Below are positions 1 to 8,821 of a DNA stretch of 63,260 nt, in pieces. The translations under genes and the position numbers were made by a program. Numbering within the stretch: position 1 is the stretch's first letter; each line of letters begins with the position of its first letter. This DNA is from Butyricicoccus pullicaecorum (GTDB lineage Bacteria > Bacillota > Clostridia > Oscillospirales > Butyricicoccaceae): the NCBI GenBank assembly GCA_021531865.1, contig JAFBIW010000014.1, forward strand, positions 1 through 63,260, read 5' to 3'. The notes under the pieces were generated by a model, which did no database searches, was not told where the DNA came from, and was given only the letters and a program-made list of their open reading frames with translations.

Positions 1-63
1 GGTCTCTATAACCATTTTCTTGAATTCCGGTGTATACCGTTTGTGTGCGACTCCTTTTGGCAT
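1..63 (-). CDS. IS3-family transposase OrfA, N-terminus only
   Basis: The first 21 codons are visible and the gene runs off the window. The residues RYTPEFKKMVIET are typical of the start of the helix-turn-helix (DNA-binding) subunit of IS3/IS150 transposases. In this family OrfA is normally fused to the DDE integrase OrfB by a programmed frameshift, which cannot be checked here. The ATG at 63 lies inside the IS end with a TATAAT box upstream. Confidence 0.7.
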   Translation of the reverse strand, partial: MPKGVAHKRYTPEFKKMVIET

Positions 64-127
64 AACAAAACACCCCACTTGTTAGTTAGTATTATATCAT
101 ACCGTCTAACAAATGGGGTGCAGTTCA
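1..127 (-). mobile_element. End of an IS3-family insertion sequence (partial)
   Basis: Read on the minus strand, DNA from about 127 begins TGAACTGCACCCC, then TTTGTTAGAC, which fits the terminal repeat style of the IS150 branch of IS3-family elements. A TATAAT box (plus 91-96) and the start of an orfA-type transposase gene follow. An imperfect inverted repeat (71-84 with 107-120) lies inside the end. Only this end is in the window, so the boundary and target duplication cannot be checked. It lies 24 bp beyond the ribF stop. Confidence 0.7.
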
Positions 128-150
128 TGGCGGGCGGTCTGTCTTTCCGG

Positions 151-1062
151 TTATTTCTGTTCCGCGAAAAATTCACGGGTCTGACGGACGTTCTCCGCGA
201 TCGCGGCGTGCAGCGCCTCGACCGATTGAAACGCCTTCTCGGGCCGCAGGAACTTGTGCAGCTCGACGTGGATCAGCTTGCCGTACAGGTCGCCCGAAAA
301 GTCGAGCAGGTGCGGCTCGATCGTGGGCGCGCCGCCGTCCGCGAAGGTCGGCTTGACGCCGATGTTGGTCGCGGCCAGATGGGTCTGTCCATCGACCACG
401 ACGCGGGAGGCGTACACGCCGTAGGGCGGCAGCGCCATCTCGCGCGGCAGAGGCAGGTTGACCGTGGGCACACCGTAGGTGCGGCCGACCTTGCGCCCGT
501 GCGCGACCACGCCGGTCACGGTGTACGGATGCCCCAGAAATCGGGCCGCACGCTCCATGTCGCCCACCGCGACCAGCTTGCGGATATAGGTCGAGGAGAC
601 GACGATGCCGTCGATCGTGACGTCCGGGATGCAGTCATAGCCCACGCCGACCTTGGCGCATTCCTCGGCCATGCCCTCGGGCGTGCCCAGACCCTTGTAG
701 CCGAAGCGGTTGTTGTGCCCCGAGATGATATACCGCGCATTGAACCGGCCGATGAGCAGCTTGTGGATGAAATCGCGCCAGTCCATCGTGCGCATCTCGT
801 CGTCAAAATGGCCGAAGATGACCTCGTCCACCCCGCCGAGCTGCTTGATCTCCTCGCGGCGGTAGGACTCGGCGGTCAGGAGCGGCACAGAATGGCCGCT
901 GATAAGCGTGGATGGGTGCTGGTCGAAGGTGAACACCGCCGAAACGCCGCCGATCTCGTGCGCCCGCTGCACGGCGCGCTCCATCAGGACGCGGTGCCCC
1001 ATGTGCACGCCGTCGAAATAGCCGAGCGCAATCGCGCGCGGCGGTTGATTCTGTGACATCAT
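151..1062 (-). CDS. ribF: Bifunctional riboflavin kinase / FAD synthetase
   Basis: Makes FMN from riboflavin and ATP, then FAD from FMN. At 303 aa it has the usual two-domain length. The N-terminal FMN adenylyltransferase domain shows GYFDGVHMGH at 14-23, GHNNRFG at 115-121 and SSTYIRKLV at 156-164. The C-terminal kinase domain shows GRTYGVPTVNLP at 193-204 and PPYGVYA. It is the last gene of the rimP-nusA-infB-truB operon, 16 bp after truB, the usual place in Firmicutes. An IS end lies 24 bp downstream, where rpsO is often found, so the following genes may have been separated from it. Confidence 0.95.
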   Translation of the reverse strand: MMSQNQPPRAIALGYFDGVHMGHRVLMERAVQRAHEIGGVSAVFTFDQHPSTLISGHSVPLLTAESYRREEIKQLGGVDEVIFGHFDDEMRTMDWRDFIHKLLIGRFNARYIISGHNNRFGYKGLGTPEGMAEECAKVGVGYDCIPDVTIDGIVVSSTYIRKLVAVGDMERAARFLGHPYTVTGVVAHGRKVGRTYGVPTVNLPLPREMALPPYGVYASRVVVDGQTHLAATNIGVKPTFADGGAPTIEPHLLDFSGDLYGKLIHVELHKFLRPEKAFQSVEALHAAIAENVRQTREFFAEQK

Positions 1063-1078
1063 CTGGAACCCCCCTGGG

Positions 1079-1993
1079 TTAACGAAAATTCTTGTGGACG
1101 AACAGGCCGGCGCCGCCCTTTTCGAGCGCGTCCACCCGCCCCAGCATCAGGAAGCGGCCGTCGTGGTAGACCCGGCAGAGCGTGCCGGGCGCAAAGTCCA
1201 GACCGTCGGTCTGGCGCGGGAAGACGACCGCGCCCCGTGCCGCCCGATCCGCGCCCTCATGGTTCAGGCGCACCGCCGGGTAGTCGGCAAACAGGCTGTC
1301 GGTCGGCCGGAGCAGGCGCGAAAGCGTGCCCCCGTCCCGCGCCTGCTCGACCTGTTCAAAGGAGACCGCCTCGGCAAGGGTGTAAACGCCCGACCGGGTG
1401 CGGGTCAGCGCGTCCATCGCGGCCAGCGTGCCCAGCCGCTCGCCCAGATCGTTTACGATCGTGCGGACGTAGGTGCCCTTGGAGCAGGTCACCCGGAACG
1501 CGCCGCGCTGGGCAGTCTCGTCGAAGGCGGTCAGCGCGATTTCACGGATCGTGATGTCCCGCGCCGGGCGCTCAACCGTCTTGCCCTTCCGCGCCAGATC
1601 GTACAGCTTCTGTCCGCCGATCTTAACTGCCGAATACATGGGCGGGATCTGCTGCTGCGCCCCGAGAAAGCCCGCAAGCGCATCCCGCACGGCGGCCTCG
1701 TCGGCGCGCACGTCCGACCGGGCGGTGACCGTGCCGGTCACGTCCTGCGTGTCGGTCGCCGCGCCCAGCGCGAACCCGGCCAGATATTCCTTGTCCTGCG
1801 CGGCGGCGTAATCGGCCGCCTTGGTCGCCCCGCCCACGAAAACGGGCAGCACGCCGGTCGCCATCGGGTCGAGCGTGCCGCCGTGGCCGATCTTTTTGGT
1901 GCGCAGGATGCCGCGCAGCTTGGCCACCACATCGTGCGAGGTGAAGCCCGCGGGCTTGTTCATGATGAGAATGCCGCTGACCGTCTGCTCCAT
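1079..1993 (-). CDS. truB: tRNA pseudouridine(55) synthase
   Basis: Converts U55 of tRNA to pseudouridine in the T-loop. The catalytic Asp is D42 in HGGTLDPMATGVLPV. MNKPAGFTSHDVV at 11-23 and GTYVRTIVNDLGE are further family motifs, and the C-terminus has a PUA-like part. The ATG at 1993 is chosen because it starts 2 bp after the nrnA stop and gives 304 aa, the family length. The reading frame stays open upstream, but only through nrnA coding sequence. It lies in the infB operon between nrnA and ribF. Confidence 0.95.
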   Translation of the reverse strand: MEQTVSGILIMNKPAGFTSHDVVAKLRGILRTKKIGHGGTLDPMATGVLPVFVGGATKAADYAAAQDKEYLAGFALGAATDTQDVTGTVTARSDVRADEAAVRDALAGFLGAQQQIPPMYSAVKIGGQKLYDLARKGKTVERPARDITIREIALTAFDETAQRGAFRVTCSKGTYVRTIVNDLGERLGTLAAMDALTRTRSGVYTLAEAVSFEQVEQARDGGTLSRLLRPTDSLFADYPAVRLNHEGADRAARGAVVFPRQTDGLDFAPGTLCRVYHDGRFLMLGRVDALEKGGAGLFVHKNFR

Positions 1994-1995
1994 GC

Positions 1996-2961
1996 TCAGG
2001 CCAGCTCGCTTTCCCGATAGACCTCTTCGACTGCGCGCAGGAGCTGCGCCCGCGCCTCGGTCACGCCGCAGGCGAAGCTCGCGCCCGCCGCGCGCAGGTG
2101 GCCGCCGCCCCCGCACTTGGCGCAGATGGCCGACGCGTCAACCTCCCTGGTCGTGCGCACCGACGCCTTGCAGCTCCCGTCGACGTTTTCGGTCAGGGTG
2201 ACGCCCACCTCAACGCCCGCGATCTGGCGGGGCAGAGAGGCGATCGAGTCCAGATCGTCCATATCGGCGCCGGTCTTAACGATATCCGCCCGCCACAGCG
2301 TCGCCAGCGCGACCTTGCCGTCCCGCAGGAACTCCATCGTGTCGAACACGATGCGCTCCATCTGGAAGCGCGGCCAGCTCTTGGTCTCGAACAGGGCGCG
2401 GTTGATCTCGCCGCCGTCCACGCCCGCGGCCAGACAGGCCGCCGCGACCTCGTGGGTATGCGGGACGGTGTTCGAGAACTTGAAGCAGCCGGTGTCGGTC
2501 GAAACGCCGATATAGATGCAGCGCGCGATGTCGGTCGTGAGCTTGACGCCCAGCTCGGCCAGCAGATCGAAGACAACCTCGGCGCAGCCGCCCGCGTCGG
2601 CACGGACGACCCGCACGGGCGCTTCGAGCCGGTTGGAGCGGTGGTGGTCGATGATCAGATCGATCTTGTCCTTATATTCCTCTGCGTTATCAGAAAACAG
2701 ATTGTAATCAGCAATATCGGTCGTGACGATATACTTCGGGACAAATCCATCCTCCGGATAACAAGGAGTAATCAGCGGTGCATAGCGCGCGGTCACCTCG
2801 GGATTGGGCAGGATATAGGCCCGCTTGCCGAGCTGCCGCAGCCCCCGGCAGAGCGCGCCCGCGCAGCCGGTGGTGTCGCCGTCCGGACGGCGGTGGGTCA
2901 GGATGAGGATATCGTCCTGCGCTTCGAGAGCGCGGGCGGCGTCCGAAACGCTGTGCATCAT
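1996..2961 (-). CDS. nrnA: DHH-family oligoribonuclease / pAp phosphatase
   Basis: Degrades 2-5 nt RNA pieces and dephosphorylates pAp in families of this type. It has the DHH/DHHA1 layout: HRRPDGDTTG at 23-32, TTDIAD at 80-85, IDHH at 104-107, GVSTDTGCF in the middle and the substrate-binding GGGGHLRAAG at 284-293. Length is 321 aa. It overlaps rbfA by 4 bp (ATGA) and ends 2 bp before truB, so the three are probably translationally coupled. This rbfA-nrnA-truB order is typical of Firmicutes. Confidence 0.9.
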   Translation of the reverse strand: MMHSVSDAARALEAQDDILILTHRRPDGDTTGCAGALCRGLRQLGKRAYILPNPEVTARYAPLITPCYPEDGFVPKYIVTTDIADYNLFSDNAEEYKDKIDLIIDHHRSNRLEAPVRVVRADAGGCAEVVFDLLAELGVKLTTDIARCIYIGVSTDTGCFKFSNTVPHTHEVAAACLAAGVDGGEINRALFETKSWPRFQMERIVFDTMEFLRDGKVALATLWRADIVKTGADMDDLDSIASLPRQIAGVEVGVTLTENVDGSCKASVRTTREVDASAICAKCGGGGHLRAAGASFACGVTEARAQLLRAVEEVYRESELA

Positions 2962-3338
2962 GCGTCCTCATCCTCCCCGCTGCCCATCTTGCCCTCGCGC
3001 TCGAGCTTCAGGATGACGTCGTTGATGTGCGCGCCGCTTTCGATCGAGTGATCGAGGGTGAAGACGATTTCGGGGGCGTAGCGGAGCTGGACGGCGCGGC
3101 CGACCTCACGGCGCAGCCAGCCCGAGGCAGACTTGAGCCCCTTCATGACCTCCTTGGCCTGCGCGTCGGTGCCCAGCACCGAGATGAACGCCTTGGCATA
3201 GCGCAGGTCGTTCGTGACCTCACAGTGGGTCACCGAGATGAGCGCGCCCTGCACGCGCGGGTCCTTGACCGCGCGGATGGACTCGGCCAGCGCCCGGCCG
3301 TACAGCTCCGAGATCCGGTCGATGCGGTTGCTTGCCAT
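2958..3338 (-). CDS. rbfA: Ribosome-binding factor A
   Basis: Small KH-fold factor that binds the 30S subunit and helps 16S rRNA 5' end maturation and cold adaptation. At 126 aa it has the family length, starts NRIDRISELYGRALAESI and contains VTHCEVTNDLRYAKAFISVLG. It overlaps nrnA by 4 bp and follows infB by 78 bp. That gap holds a GC-rich hairpin on the minus strand (3372-3398) without a strong U-tract. Confidence 0.95.
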   Translation of the reverse strand: MASNRIDRISELYGRALAESIRAVKDPRVQGALISVTHCEVTNDLRYAKAFISVLGTDAQAKEVMKGLKSASGWLRREVGRAVQLRYAPEIVFTLDHSIESGAHINDVILKLEREGKMGSGEDEDA

Positions 3339-3416
3339 AACGTAGGTTCCTCCTTTTGCGGATGATACAAACAGGGACGGGCGAAGCGCCCGCCCCTGAC
3401 GTGTGTTTCTGAAAAA

Positions 3417-5768
3417 TTACTGCTTGATCTCTTCCATCACGAAGGCCTCGAATACGTCGCCCTCCTTGATGTCGTTGAAGTTCTCGAAGCCGCAGCCGCA
3501 CTCGTAGCCCGATGCGACCTCCTTGACGTCGTCCTTGAAGCGCTTGAGCGAGGACAGCACGCCCTCATGCACAACGATGCCGTCGCGGACGATGCGCACC
3601 TGCGCGTTGCGCTGGATCTTGCCGTCCTGCACGTAGCAGCCGGCGACCGTGCCCACGCCCGAGACGCGGAAGGTGGTGCGCACGGAAGCGTGACCCAGCA
3701 CGGCCTCCTTGAACTTGGGCGCCAGCATACCCTTCATCGCCTGCTCCATCTCCTCGATGCAGTCATAGATGATGCGGTACATGCGCATATCGACGCCCTG
3801 CGCGGCGGCCGAATCGACGGCGACGCGGTCGGGACGGACGTTGAAGCCGACGATGATCGCGCCCGAAGCGGCGGCCAGCATGACGTCGGACTCGTTGATC
3901 GCGCCGACGGCGCCGTGGATGACGCGGACGCGGACTTCCTCGTTGGACAGCTTTTCGAGGGAGGAGCGGACGGCCTCGACCGAACCCTGTACGTCGGCCT
4001 TGACGATGATGTTCAGCTCCTTCATCTCGCCCTCCTGAATGGAGGCGAAGAGGTTGTCGAGCGTGACCTTGTGGAAGTTCTTGTTGCGCTCGTCCTTCTC
4101 CTTCTGCTTGCGCTGCTCGACCAGCTCGCGCGCCATGCGCTCGTCGTCGACCGCGTAGAAGATGTCGCCCGCGCCCGGAACCTCGCCCAGACCGATGATC
4201 TCGACCGGAACAGAGGGGCCGGCGGACTGGATCTTGCGGCCGTCGTCGTCGGTCATCGCGCGGACACGGCCGACCGCCGTGCCGGCTACAACGACGTCGC
4301 CGGTGTGCAGGGTGCCATTCTGCACCAGAATGGTGGCAACCGGGCCGCGGCCCTTGTCGAGCTTGGCCTCGATGACCGTGCCCTTGGCCTGACGGTTGGG
4401 GTTGGCCTTGAGGTCGGCAACCTCAGCGGTCAGCAGAACCATTTCAAGCAGGTTTTCAATGCCCTGACCGAACTTGGCCGAAATGTTGCAGACGATCGTG
4501 TCGCCGCCCCATTCCTCGGGCACCAGCTCGTACTGGGTGAGCTGCTCGAGCACGCGCTCGGGATTGGCGCTCGGCTTGTCGATCTTATTGACCGCCACGA
4601 TGATCGGCACATTCGCCGCCTTGGCGTGGTTGATCGCCTCGATGGTCTGCGGCATGATGCCGTCATCGGCCGCGACGACCAGAATCGCGATATCGGTGAC
4701 CTGCGCACCGCGGGCACGCATGGACGTGAACGCCGCATGGCCCGGGGTGTCAAGGAAGGTGATCGGGCTGCCATTGATCTTGACGCGGTACGCACCGATG
4801 TGCTGGGTGATGCCGCCGGCCTCGCCCTCGGTGACCTTGGTCTTGCGGATGGCGTCGAGCAGGGAGGTCTTGCCGTGGTCAACGTGACCCATGACGACGA
4901 CGACCGGATCACGCGGCTGCAGATCCTCGGCCTTGTCCTCGCTCTCGTCGAACAGGCGCTCCTCGATCGTGACATGGACTTCCTTCTCGACCTTCGCGCC
5001 CATTTCCTCGGCAACCAGCGCGGCGGTATCGAAGTCGATGCTCTCCGAGATGGACGCCATAACGCCCAGCTTCATCAGCTCCTTGATGACGTCGGCCGCC
5101 GTGCGCTTCATGCGCTGGGCGAACTCGCCGACGTTGATCTCGTCCGGGATCATGACCTTGAGCTGCACCTTCTTGGCCGCGGCCTGCTGCTGCTGGCGCT
5201 GGAGGCGGCGCATCTTCTCCTGCTCCTCCTGACGGCGCTTGCCCGAGGCCTGCTGCTTGGCGCGCTGGTCGGACTTCTTGGTCAGCTTCTGCTTCTGGCC
5301 CGAGCCCATGCGGTTGGCCTTCTCGGGGACGAGCGAGTCGATGCGCTCGTCATACTTGGCGAGGTTTACGTCGCCGCCCGTGCGGGTATCGACGCGGTGC
5401 ACCTGCTTGACCTTGCTCTGCTGCTGGCCGTTCTGCGGGTTCTGCTGCTGGGGCTTGGCCTGCTGACCGCCCTGCGGCTTCGATTCGGTCTTTTCCGCCT
5501 TCTCGGCCTTCTCGGCCGGCCTCGCCTGCTGCTTCTCCGCCGCCGGACGCGCCGCGCGCGCCTGCTTGCCCAGCACGGCCTCCATGTCGGAGACCTGATT
5601 GTCCTGCGTCATGACCTCGAAGATCAGGCTCAGGTCGTGGTCGCCCAGCGCCTGCATATGGTTCTTGGGCGCCTTGGAATACTTGGCCAGAATGTCGGTT
5701 ACTTCTTTATTGCCCACGCCAAAGTCCTTAGCGACCTCGTGGACACGGTACTTATTCTCAATTGCCAT
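3417..5768 (-). CDS. infB: Translation initiation factor IF-2
   Basis: GTPase that places fMet-tRNA on the 30S subunit and promotes subunit joining. Length is 783 aa. An IF2 N-terminal module lies at about 1-52. It is followed by a charged, low-complexity linker (about 70-200, rich in Gln, Lys and Ala), a second IF2_N module (about 205-255) and the G domain. GHVDHGKT is at 294-301, followed by DTPGHAAF and NKID. The C-terminal beta-barrel domains complete the protein. ATG 5768 has GGAGGTG just upstream. The linker is shorter than that of E. coli IF-2alpha. Confidence 0.97.
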   Translation of the reverse strand: MAIENKYRVHEVAKDFGVGNKEVTDILAKYSKAPKNHMQALGDHDLSLIFEVMTQDNQVSDMEAVLGKQARAARPAAEKQQARPAEKAEKAEKTESKPQGGQQAKPQQQNPQNGQQQSKVKQVHRVDTRTGGDVNLAKYDERIDSLVPEKANRMGSGQKQKLTKKSDQRAKQQASGKRRQEEQEKMRRLQRQQQQAAAKKVQLKVMIPDEINVGEFAQRMKRTAADVIKELMKLGVMASISESIDFDTAALVAEEMGAKVEKEVHVTIEERLFDESEDKAEDLQPRDPVVVVMGHVDHGKTSLLDAIRKTKVTEGEAGGITQHIGAYRVKINGSPITFLDTPGHAAFTSMRARGAQVTDIAILVVAADDGIMPQTIEAINHAKAANVPIIVAVNKIDKPSANPERVLEQLTQYELVPEEWGGDTIVCNISAKFGQGIENLLEMVLLTAEVADLKANPNRQAKGTVIEAKLDKGRGPVATILVQNGTLHTGDVVVAGTAVGRVRAMTDDDGRKIQSAGPSVPVEIIGLGEVPGAGDIFYAVDDERMARELVEQRKQKEKDERNKNFHKVTLDNLFASIQEGEMKELNIIVKADVQGSVEAVRSSLEKLSNEEVRVRVIHGAVGAINESDVMLAAASGAIIVGFNVRPDRVAVDSAAAQGVDMRMYRIIYDCIEEMEQAMKGMLAPKFKEAVLGHASVRTTFRVSGVGTVAGCYVQDGKIQRNAQVRIVRDGIVVHEGVLSSLKRFKDDVKEVASGYECGCGFENFNDIKEGDVFEAFVMEEIKQ

Positions 5769-5863
5769 TGGCGTTCACCTCCATGTAGATTCCCGCCCGC
5801 GCGGCGGGAATGCGCCGTTTCAGAGCGGTTATGGGTAACGCGCAGCCGGTCTTGCCGGTTGCC

Positions 5864-6277
5864 TCATTTGTGTGGTTCGGATGTCCCGGCGGATTTTTTC
5901 CGGGTGCCCCGGCGGCTGTCGATGCGGGTCTTCTTCTCCCCCACCCGCGCGGCGGCGGCCGCGTTCTGCCCGCCGGTCTCAGCCAGCTTCTTCGCGGCGG
6001 CCTGCGCCATGCCAATGTCGCTCATCGCGCACACCGCGCAGTCCGAAAAGCCGACCGCCCGCCCCAGCGTTTCCTTGCCGCAGGGCAGGACGAAGACGGG
6101 GACGCGCGCGTCGTGCCGCATGACCTTGCGGCGGGTGGCCTCCCCCGCGTCCTGCGCAAGGAAGATGGCTCGCGCACGGCCGGCGGTGACCAGCTCAGCC
6201 GTCAGTGCCTCGCCCACGGCCAGCTTGCCCGCCCGGCGCGCCAGGCCGATCAGGCCGAGCAGCGATTCAAGCTCCAT
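5864..6277 (-). CDS. L7Ae-family RNA-binding protein (YlxQ-like)
   Basis: L7Ae/L30e/S12e/Gadd45 fold protein, known in Firmicutes as the kink-turn-binding YlxQ gene of the nusA-infB operon. LLGLIGLARRAGKLAVG near the start and the ACAMSD-like region are family-typical. The C-terminus carries a basic tail rich in Lys and Arg. The ATG at 6277 is chosen because GGAGGAAG lies a few bases upstream. The frame is open further upstream, but only through ylxR. It overlaps ylxR by 11 bp. Confidence 0.85.
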   Translation of the reverse strand: MELESLLGLIGLARRAGKLAVGEALTAELVTAGRARAIFLAQDAGEATRRKVMRHDARVPVFVLPCGKETLGRAVGFSDCAVCAMSDIGMAQAAAKKLAETGGQNAAAAARVGEKKTRIDSRRGTRKKSAGTSEPHK

Positions 6278-6545
6278 CGGTTTCTTCCTCCATCCGGGCT
6301 TCGAGCGCGTCGTACACCGCCTCGGGGACGGCGCAGTCAAACGCGCGCTCAAGGGCGCGGCTTTTGCGCGCCTTCTTCAGGCAGGCCGGATCGGGGCACA
6401 GATACGCGCCGCGTCCCGGGGCCTTGCCCTTGAAATCGAGGGTGATCTCCCCCTCGGGCGAGCGCACCGCGCGGATCAGCTCACGCTTGGGGCGCTGCGT
6501 GCGGCAGCCCAGACACTGCCGCATCGGGATCTTTCGTTCGTGCAT
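6267..6545 (-). CDS. YlxR-family RNA-binding protein
   Basis: Ninety-two residue DUF448/YlxR protein, between nusA and the L7Ae gene as in Bacillus. CLGCRTQRPKRELIR at 11-25 and GRGAYLCPDPAC are the family signatures. Homologues bind RNA or nucleoid targets and are linked to RNase P or transcription in published work. The four visible Cys residues could hold structure or metal. It is followed by the L7Ae gene with an 11-bp overlap. Confidence 0.9.
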   Translation of the reverse strand: MHERKIPMRQCLGCRTQRPKRELIRAVRSPEGEITLDFKGKAPGRGAYLCPDPACLKKARKSRALERAFDCAVPEAVYDALEARMEEETDGA

Positions 6546-6579
6546 GATTTTTCTCCCTCCGGCCGGGTTTCAGCCTTGG

Positions 6580-7653
6580 TTACGCCTGCTCCGCCTGCGA
6601 AGCGGCGGCGATGTCGATCTTGCAGCCGGTCAGCTTGGCGGCCAGACGGGCGTTCTGGCCCTCCTTGCCGATCGCCAGAGAGAGCTGATCGTCGGGCACG
6701 ATGACCCGGCAGGACTTGCCGTCCGCCTGCATGGTGGCCGAAACGACGTCCGCCGGTGCGAGCGCGGCCGAAACGAAGGCCGCGGTGTCCTCGCTCCACT
6801 TGATGATGTCGATCTTCTCACCGCCCAGCTCGTCGACGATCGTGCCGACACGCGCGCCGCGCGCGCCGACGCAGGCGCCGATCGGGTCGACGTTCTCGTC
6901 GTGGCTCATGACGGCGATCTTGGTGCGGTTGCCCGCCTCGCGGGCGATCGACTTGACCTCGACGACGCCGTCGTGGATCTCGGGCACCTCCAGCTCAAAC
7001 AGGCGCTTGACGAGACCGGGATGGGTGCGGGAAATCATGATCTGCGGGCCGCGGTTGCCCTTGCGCACCTCGATGACGTAGACCTTGATGCGGTCGCCCT
7101 CCTTGAACTGCTCGGTGCGCACCTGCTCGGAAACCGGGAGGATGGCCTCGGTCTTTTCGCCCTGGCTCATCATCTCGAGGATGTAGCCGCCGCGCGGATC
7201 GATGCGGGAGACGACAGCCGAGAGGATCTCATGCTCACGGGACTCGAACTCGGAGAGCACCATGCCGCGCTCGGCCTCGCGGATGCCCTGAATGATGACC
7301 TGCTTGGCGGTCTGGGCGGCGATGCGGCCGAAGGACTTGGTCGGGATGTCGATGTCGATGATGTCGCCCAGCTTGGGGTTGGCCTTGTACTGCATGGCCT
7401 CCTCGACGCTCAGCTCCTCATACGGCTCGTAAACGTCGTCCACGACGGTCTTGCGCACGAACATGCGGATCTCCTGCTTGTCGCGGTCGGGCACGACGTA
7501 GACATTGTCGGTCATGCCGTCGTTGTCGCGCTTATAGGCGGTGATGAGCGCCTGGCCGACGCGGTCGAGCATGTAATCCACCGGGATGCCCTTTTCCTTT
7601 TCGAGCTGCTCGAGCGCGGCAAAAAACTCCTTATTGATCATTGTGGTTGTCAT
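6580..7653 (-). CDS. nusA: Transcription termination/antitermination factor NusA
   Basis: Binds RNA polymerase and nascent RNA to control pausing, termination and antitermination. At 357 aa it has the short Firmicute form: an N-terminal polymerase-binding domain, an S1 domain (around 135-200) and two KH domains containing IGACVGARGARV and IGKEGQNARLAAKLTG. The C-terminal acidic repeats of E. coli NusA are absent. Two start codons are possible (7653 and 7641), with the SD close to the first. It lies 9 bp after rimP. NusA may act on the rimP leader hairpin (8155-8182). Confidence 0.95.
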   Translation of the reverse strand: MTTTMINKEFFAALEQLEKEKGIPVDYMLDRVGQALITAYKRDNDGMTDNVYVVPDRDKQEIRMFVRKTVVDDVYEPYEELSVEEAMQYKANPKLGDIIDIDIPTKSFGRIAAQTAKQVIIQGIREAERGMVLSEFESREHEILSAVVSRIDPRGGYILEMMSQGEKTEAILPVSEQVRTEQFKEGDRIKVYVIEVRKGNRGPQIMISRTHPGLVKRLFELEVPEIHDGVVEVKSIAREAGNRTKIAVMSHDENVDPIGACVGARGARVGTIVDELGGEKIDIIKWSEDTAAFVSAALAPADVVSATMQADGKSCRVIVPDDQLSLAIGKEGQNARLAAKLTGCKIDIAAASQAEQA

Positions 7654-7662
7654 TCACTCCTT

Positions 7663-8127
7663 TTAAAACTGCACGGTCAGGCGGACGGCGGCGACGTCCT
7701 TCGCCTCGTATACCCGGGTCTGACCTTCGGCCTCGATCGTCACGTCCCCATTGTCGTAGGCGATGAGCACGCCCTCAGCGACCTTGGCCCCGTCGATCGG
7801 CTTATAGAACTTGACCTCGACCGTTTCACCGAGGTATTTCGCGAAGTGCTCGGGCTTTTTCAGCCTGCGTTCCAGACCGGCGGAGGACACGCAGAGCGTG
7901 TACGGCGGCAGGGAATCGAATTCCTTCGCGTCCAGCATGGGGTCGAGCGCGCGCGAGAGCTTCTCGCAGTGGTCAATGTCCACGCCGCCCTCCCGGTCGA
8001 TCGTGACGGTCAGCATATACTGGCCGCCTTCCTTCTCAAATGAAACATCCCAGAGGACAACGCCGACCTCCTGACAGAGCGGGAGCGCCATTTCCTCCAC
8101 GCGGCGGACGAGTTCCTTTGTCTGCAT
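7663..8127 (-). CDS. rimP: Ribosome maturation factor RimP
   Basis: Needed for 30S subunit assembly. Length is 154 aa. It has the two-part fold with GVVLWDVSFEKEGGQYMLTV and PYTLCVSSAGLERRLKKP, the family signature. The ATG at 8127 is preceded by AAGGAGGTAGGT. The frame is open upstream but only through the leader hairpin. It is the first gene of the nusA-infB operon, about 80 nt from a strong promoter. Confidence 0.93.
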   Translation of the reverse strand: MQTKELVRRVEEMALPLCQEVGVVLWDVSFEKEGGQYMLTVTIDREGGVDIDHCEKLSRALDPMLDAKEFDSLPPYTLCVSSAGLERRLKKPEHFAKYLGETVEVKFYKPIDGAKVAEGVLIAYDNGDVTIEAEGQTRVYEAKDVAAVRLTVQF

Positions 8128-8154
8128 ACCTACCTCCTTAAAAGCCTCAAGCAA

Positions 8155-8182
8155 CAAGAAAGAGTGGGTTGCCCCACTCTCC
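8155..8182 (-). promoter_or_regulatory. Leader hairpin upstream of rimP
   Basis: On the minus strand AGAGTGGG-GCAA-CCCACTCT forms a perfect 8-bp stem with a 4-nt loop, followed by TTTCTTG. It lies between the promoter (8214-8242) and the rimP SD. From memory, GAGTGGG hairpins occur at this place in many Firmicutes and may act as an attenuator linked to NusA; that link is inference. Confidence 0.65.
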
Positions 8183-8213
8183 AAAACGACGAAACTCATA
8201 CTTTACTTTTGAT

Positions 8214-8242
8214 AGTATACCATCTTTCCCGGTACATTGCAA
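8214..8242 (-). promoter_or_regulatory. Promoter of the rimP-nusA-infB operon
   Basis: On the minus strand TTGCAA and TATACT are separated by exactly 17 bp, a good housekeeping (SigA-type) promoter. It starts a leader of about 80 nt before rimP. Confidence 0.8.
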
Positions 8243-8282
8243 GCAAAAACCGAAATTTTTGTTCCGATTTTCGAAACAAAAC

Positions 8283-8326
8283 CAAAAAAAATCAGTTCAC
8301 CTGGGAGCACGCCTCAGGTGAACTGA
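8283..8326 (-). terminator. Intrinsic terminator of the alpha operon (after rplQ)
   Basis: A perfect 12-bp stem (8292-8303 with 8315-8326) is followed on the minus strand by a run of T. It ends the ribosomal protein cluster just before the promoter of the rimP operon. Confidence 0.92.
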
Positions 8327-8348
8327 CTTTCATTCAAACAGCGATCGC

Positions 8349-8690
8349 TTATACCAGCTCGATTACCGCCATCTCGGCGCAGTCGCCGCGGCGGGGGCCG
8401 GTCTTGATGATGCGGGTGTAGCCGCCGTTACGCTCGGCGTACTTGGGCGCGATCTCAGAGAACAGCTTGGCAACAACGTCTTCCTTGGTGACGAAAGCCA
8501 TCGCCTGACGGCGGGTAGCCAGGGTATTCTTCTTGCCCAGGGTGATCATCTTCTCGCACAGGGGCGCAACTTCCTTCGCGCGGGCAACGGTGGTCTCAAT
8601 TCTGCCGTTCTCCAGCAGGTAGGTCACCATCGCGCGGAGCATCGCCATTCTGTGCTCGGTGGTTCTGCCCAGCTTACGATTCGTAGCCAT
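8349..8690 (-). CDS. rplQ: 50S ribosomal protein L17
   Basis: Last gene of the S10-spc-alpha cluster, after rpoA. Length is 113 aa with the conserved start [27 protein letters not shown] interrupted by no insertion, and a C-terminus [21 protein letters not shown]17 sits near the peptide exit tunnel of the 50S subunit. The 131-bp spacer from rpoA holds GC-rich inverted repeats but no clear T-tract. Confidence 0.97.
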   Translation of the reverse strand: MATNRKLGRTTEHRMAMLRAMVTYLLENGRIETTVARAKEVAPLCEKMITLGKKNTLATRRQAMAFVTKEDVVAKLFSEIAPKYAERNGGYTRIIKTGPRRGDCAEMAVIELV

Positions 8691-8821
8691 GTTCTTGTAC
8701 CTCCAGTTTCTAAGGTCTGTATGGATAAAGCGGCGGCGCGGCTGGACGCCGCCGCTCTCGTGCTAACAGGGCGCACCGCCCCTGTTTTGTCAGCAGGCGG
8801 GCGCATCCGGGGAAGCGGAGC

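Noticed and set aside
3567-6704. 1045-codon plus-strand open frame opposite infB
   Set aside because: It mirrors infB, ylxR and the L7Ae gene. GC-rich genes that avoid TTA, CTA and TCA codons leave the opposite strand open. It has no SD and no family motif.
6205-8043. 612-codon plus-strand frame opposite nusA
   Set aside because: Antisense shadow of nusA and ylxR with no start signal.
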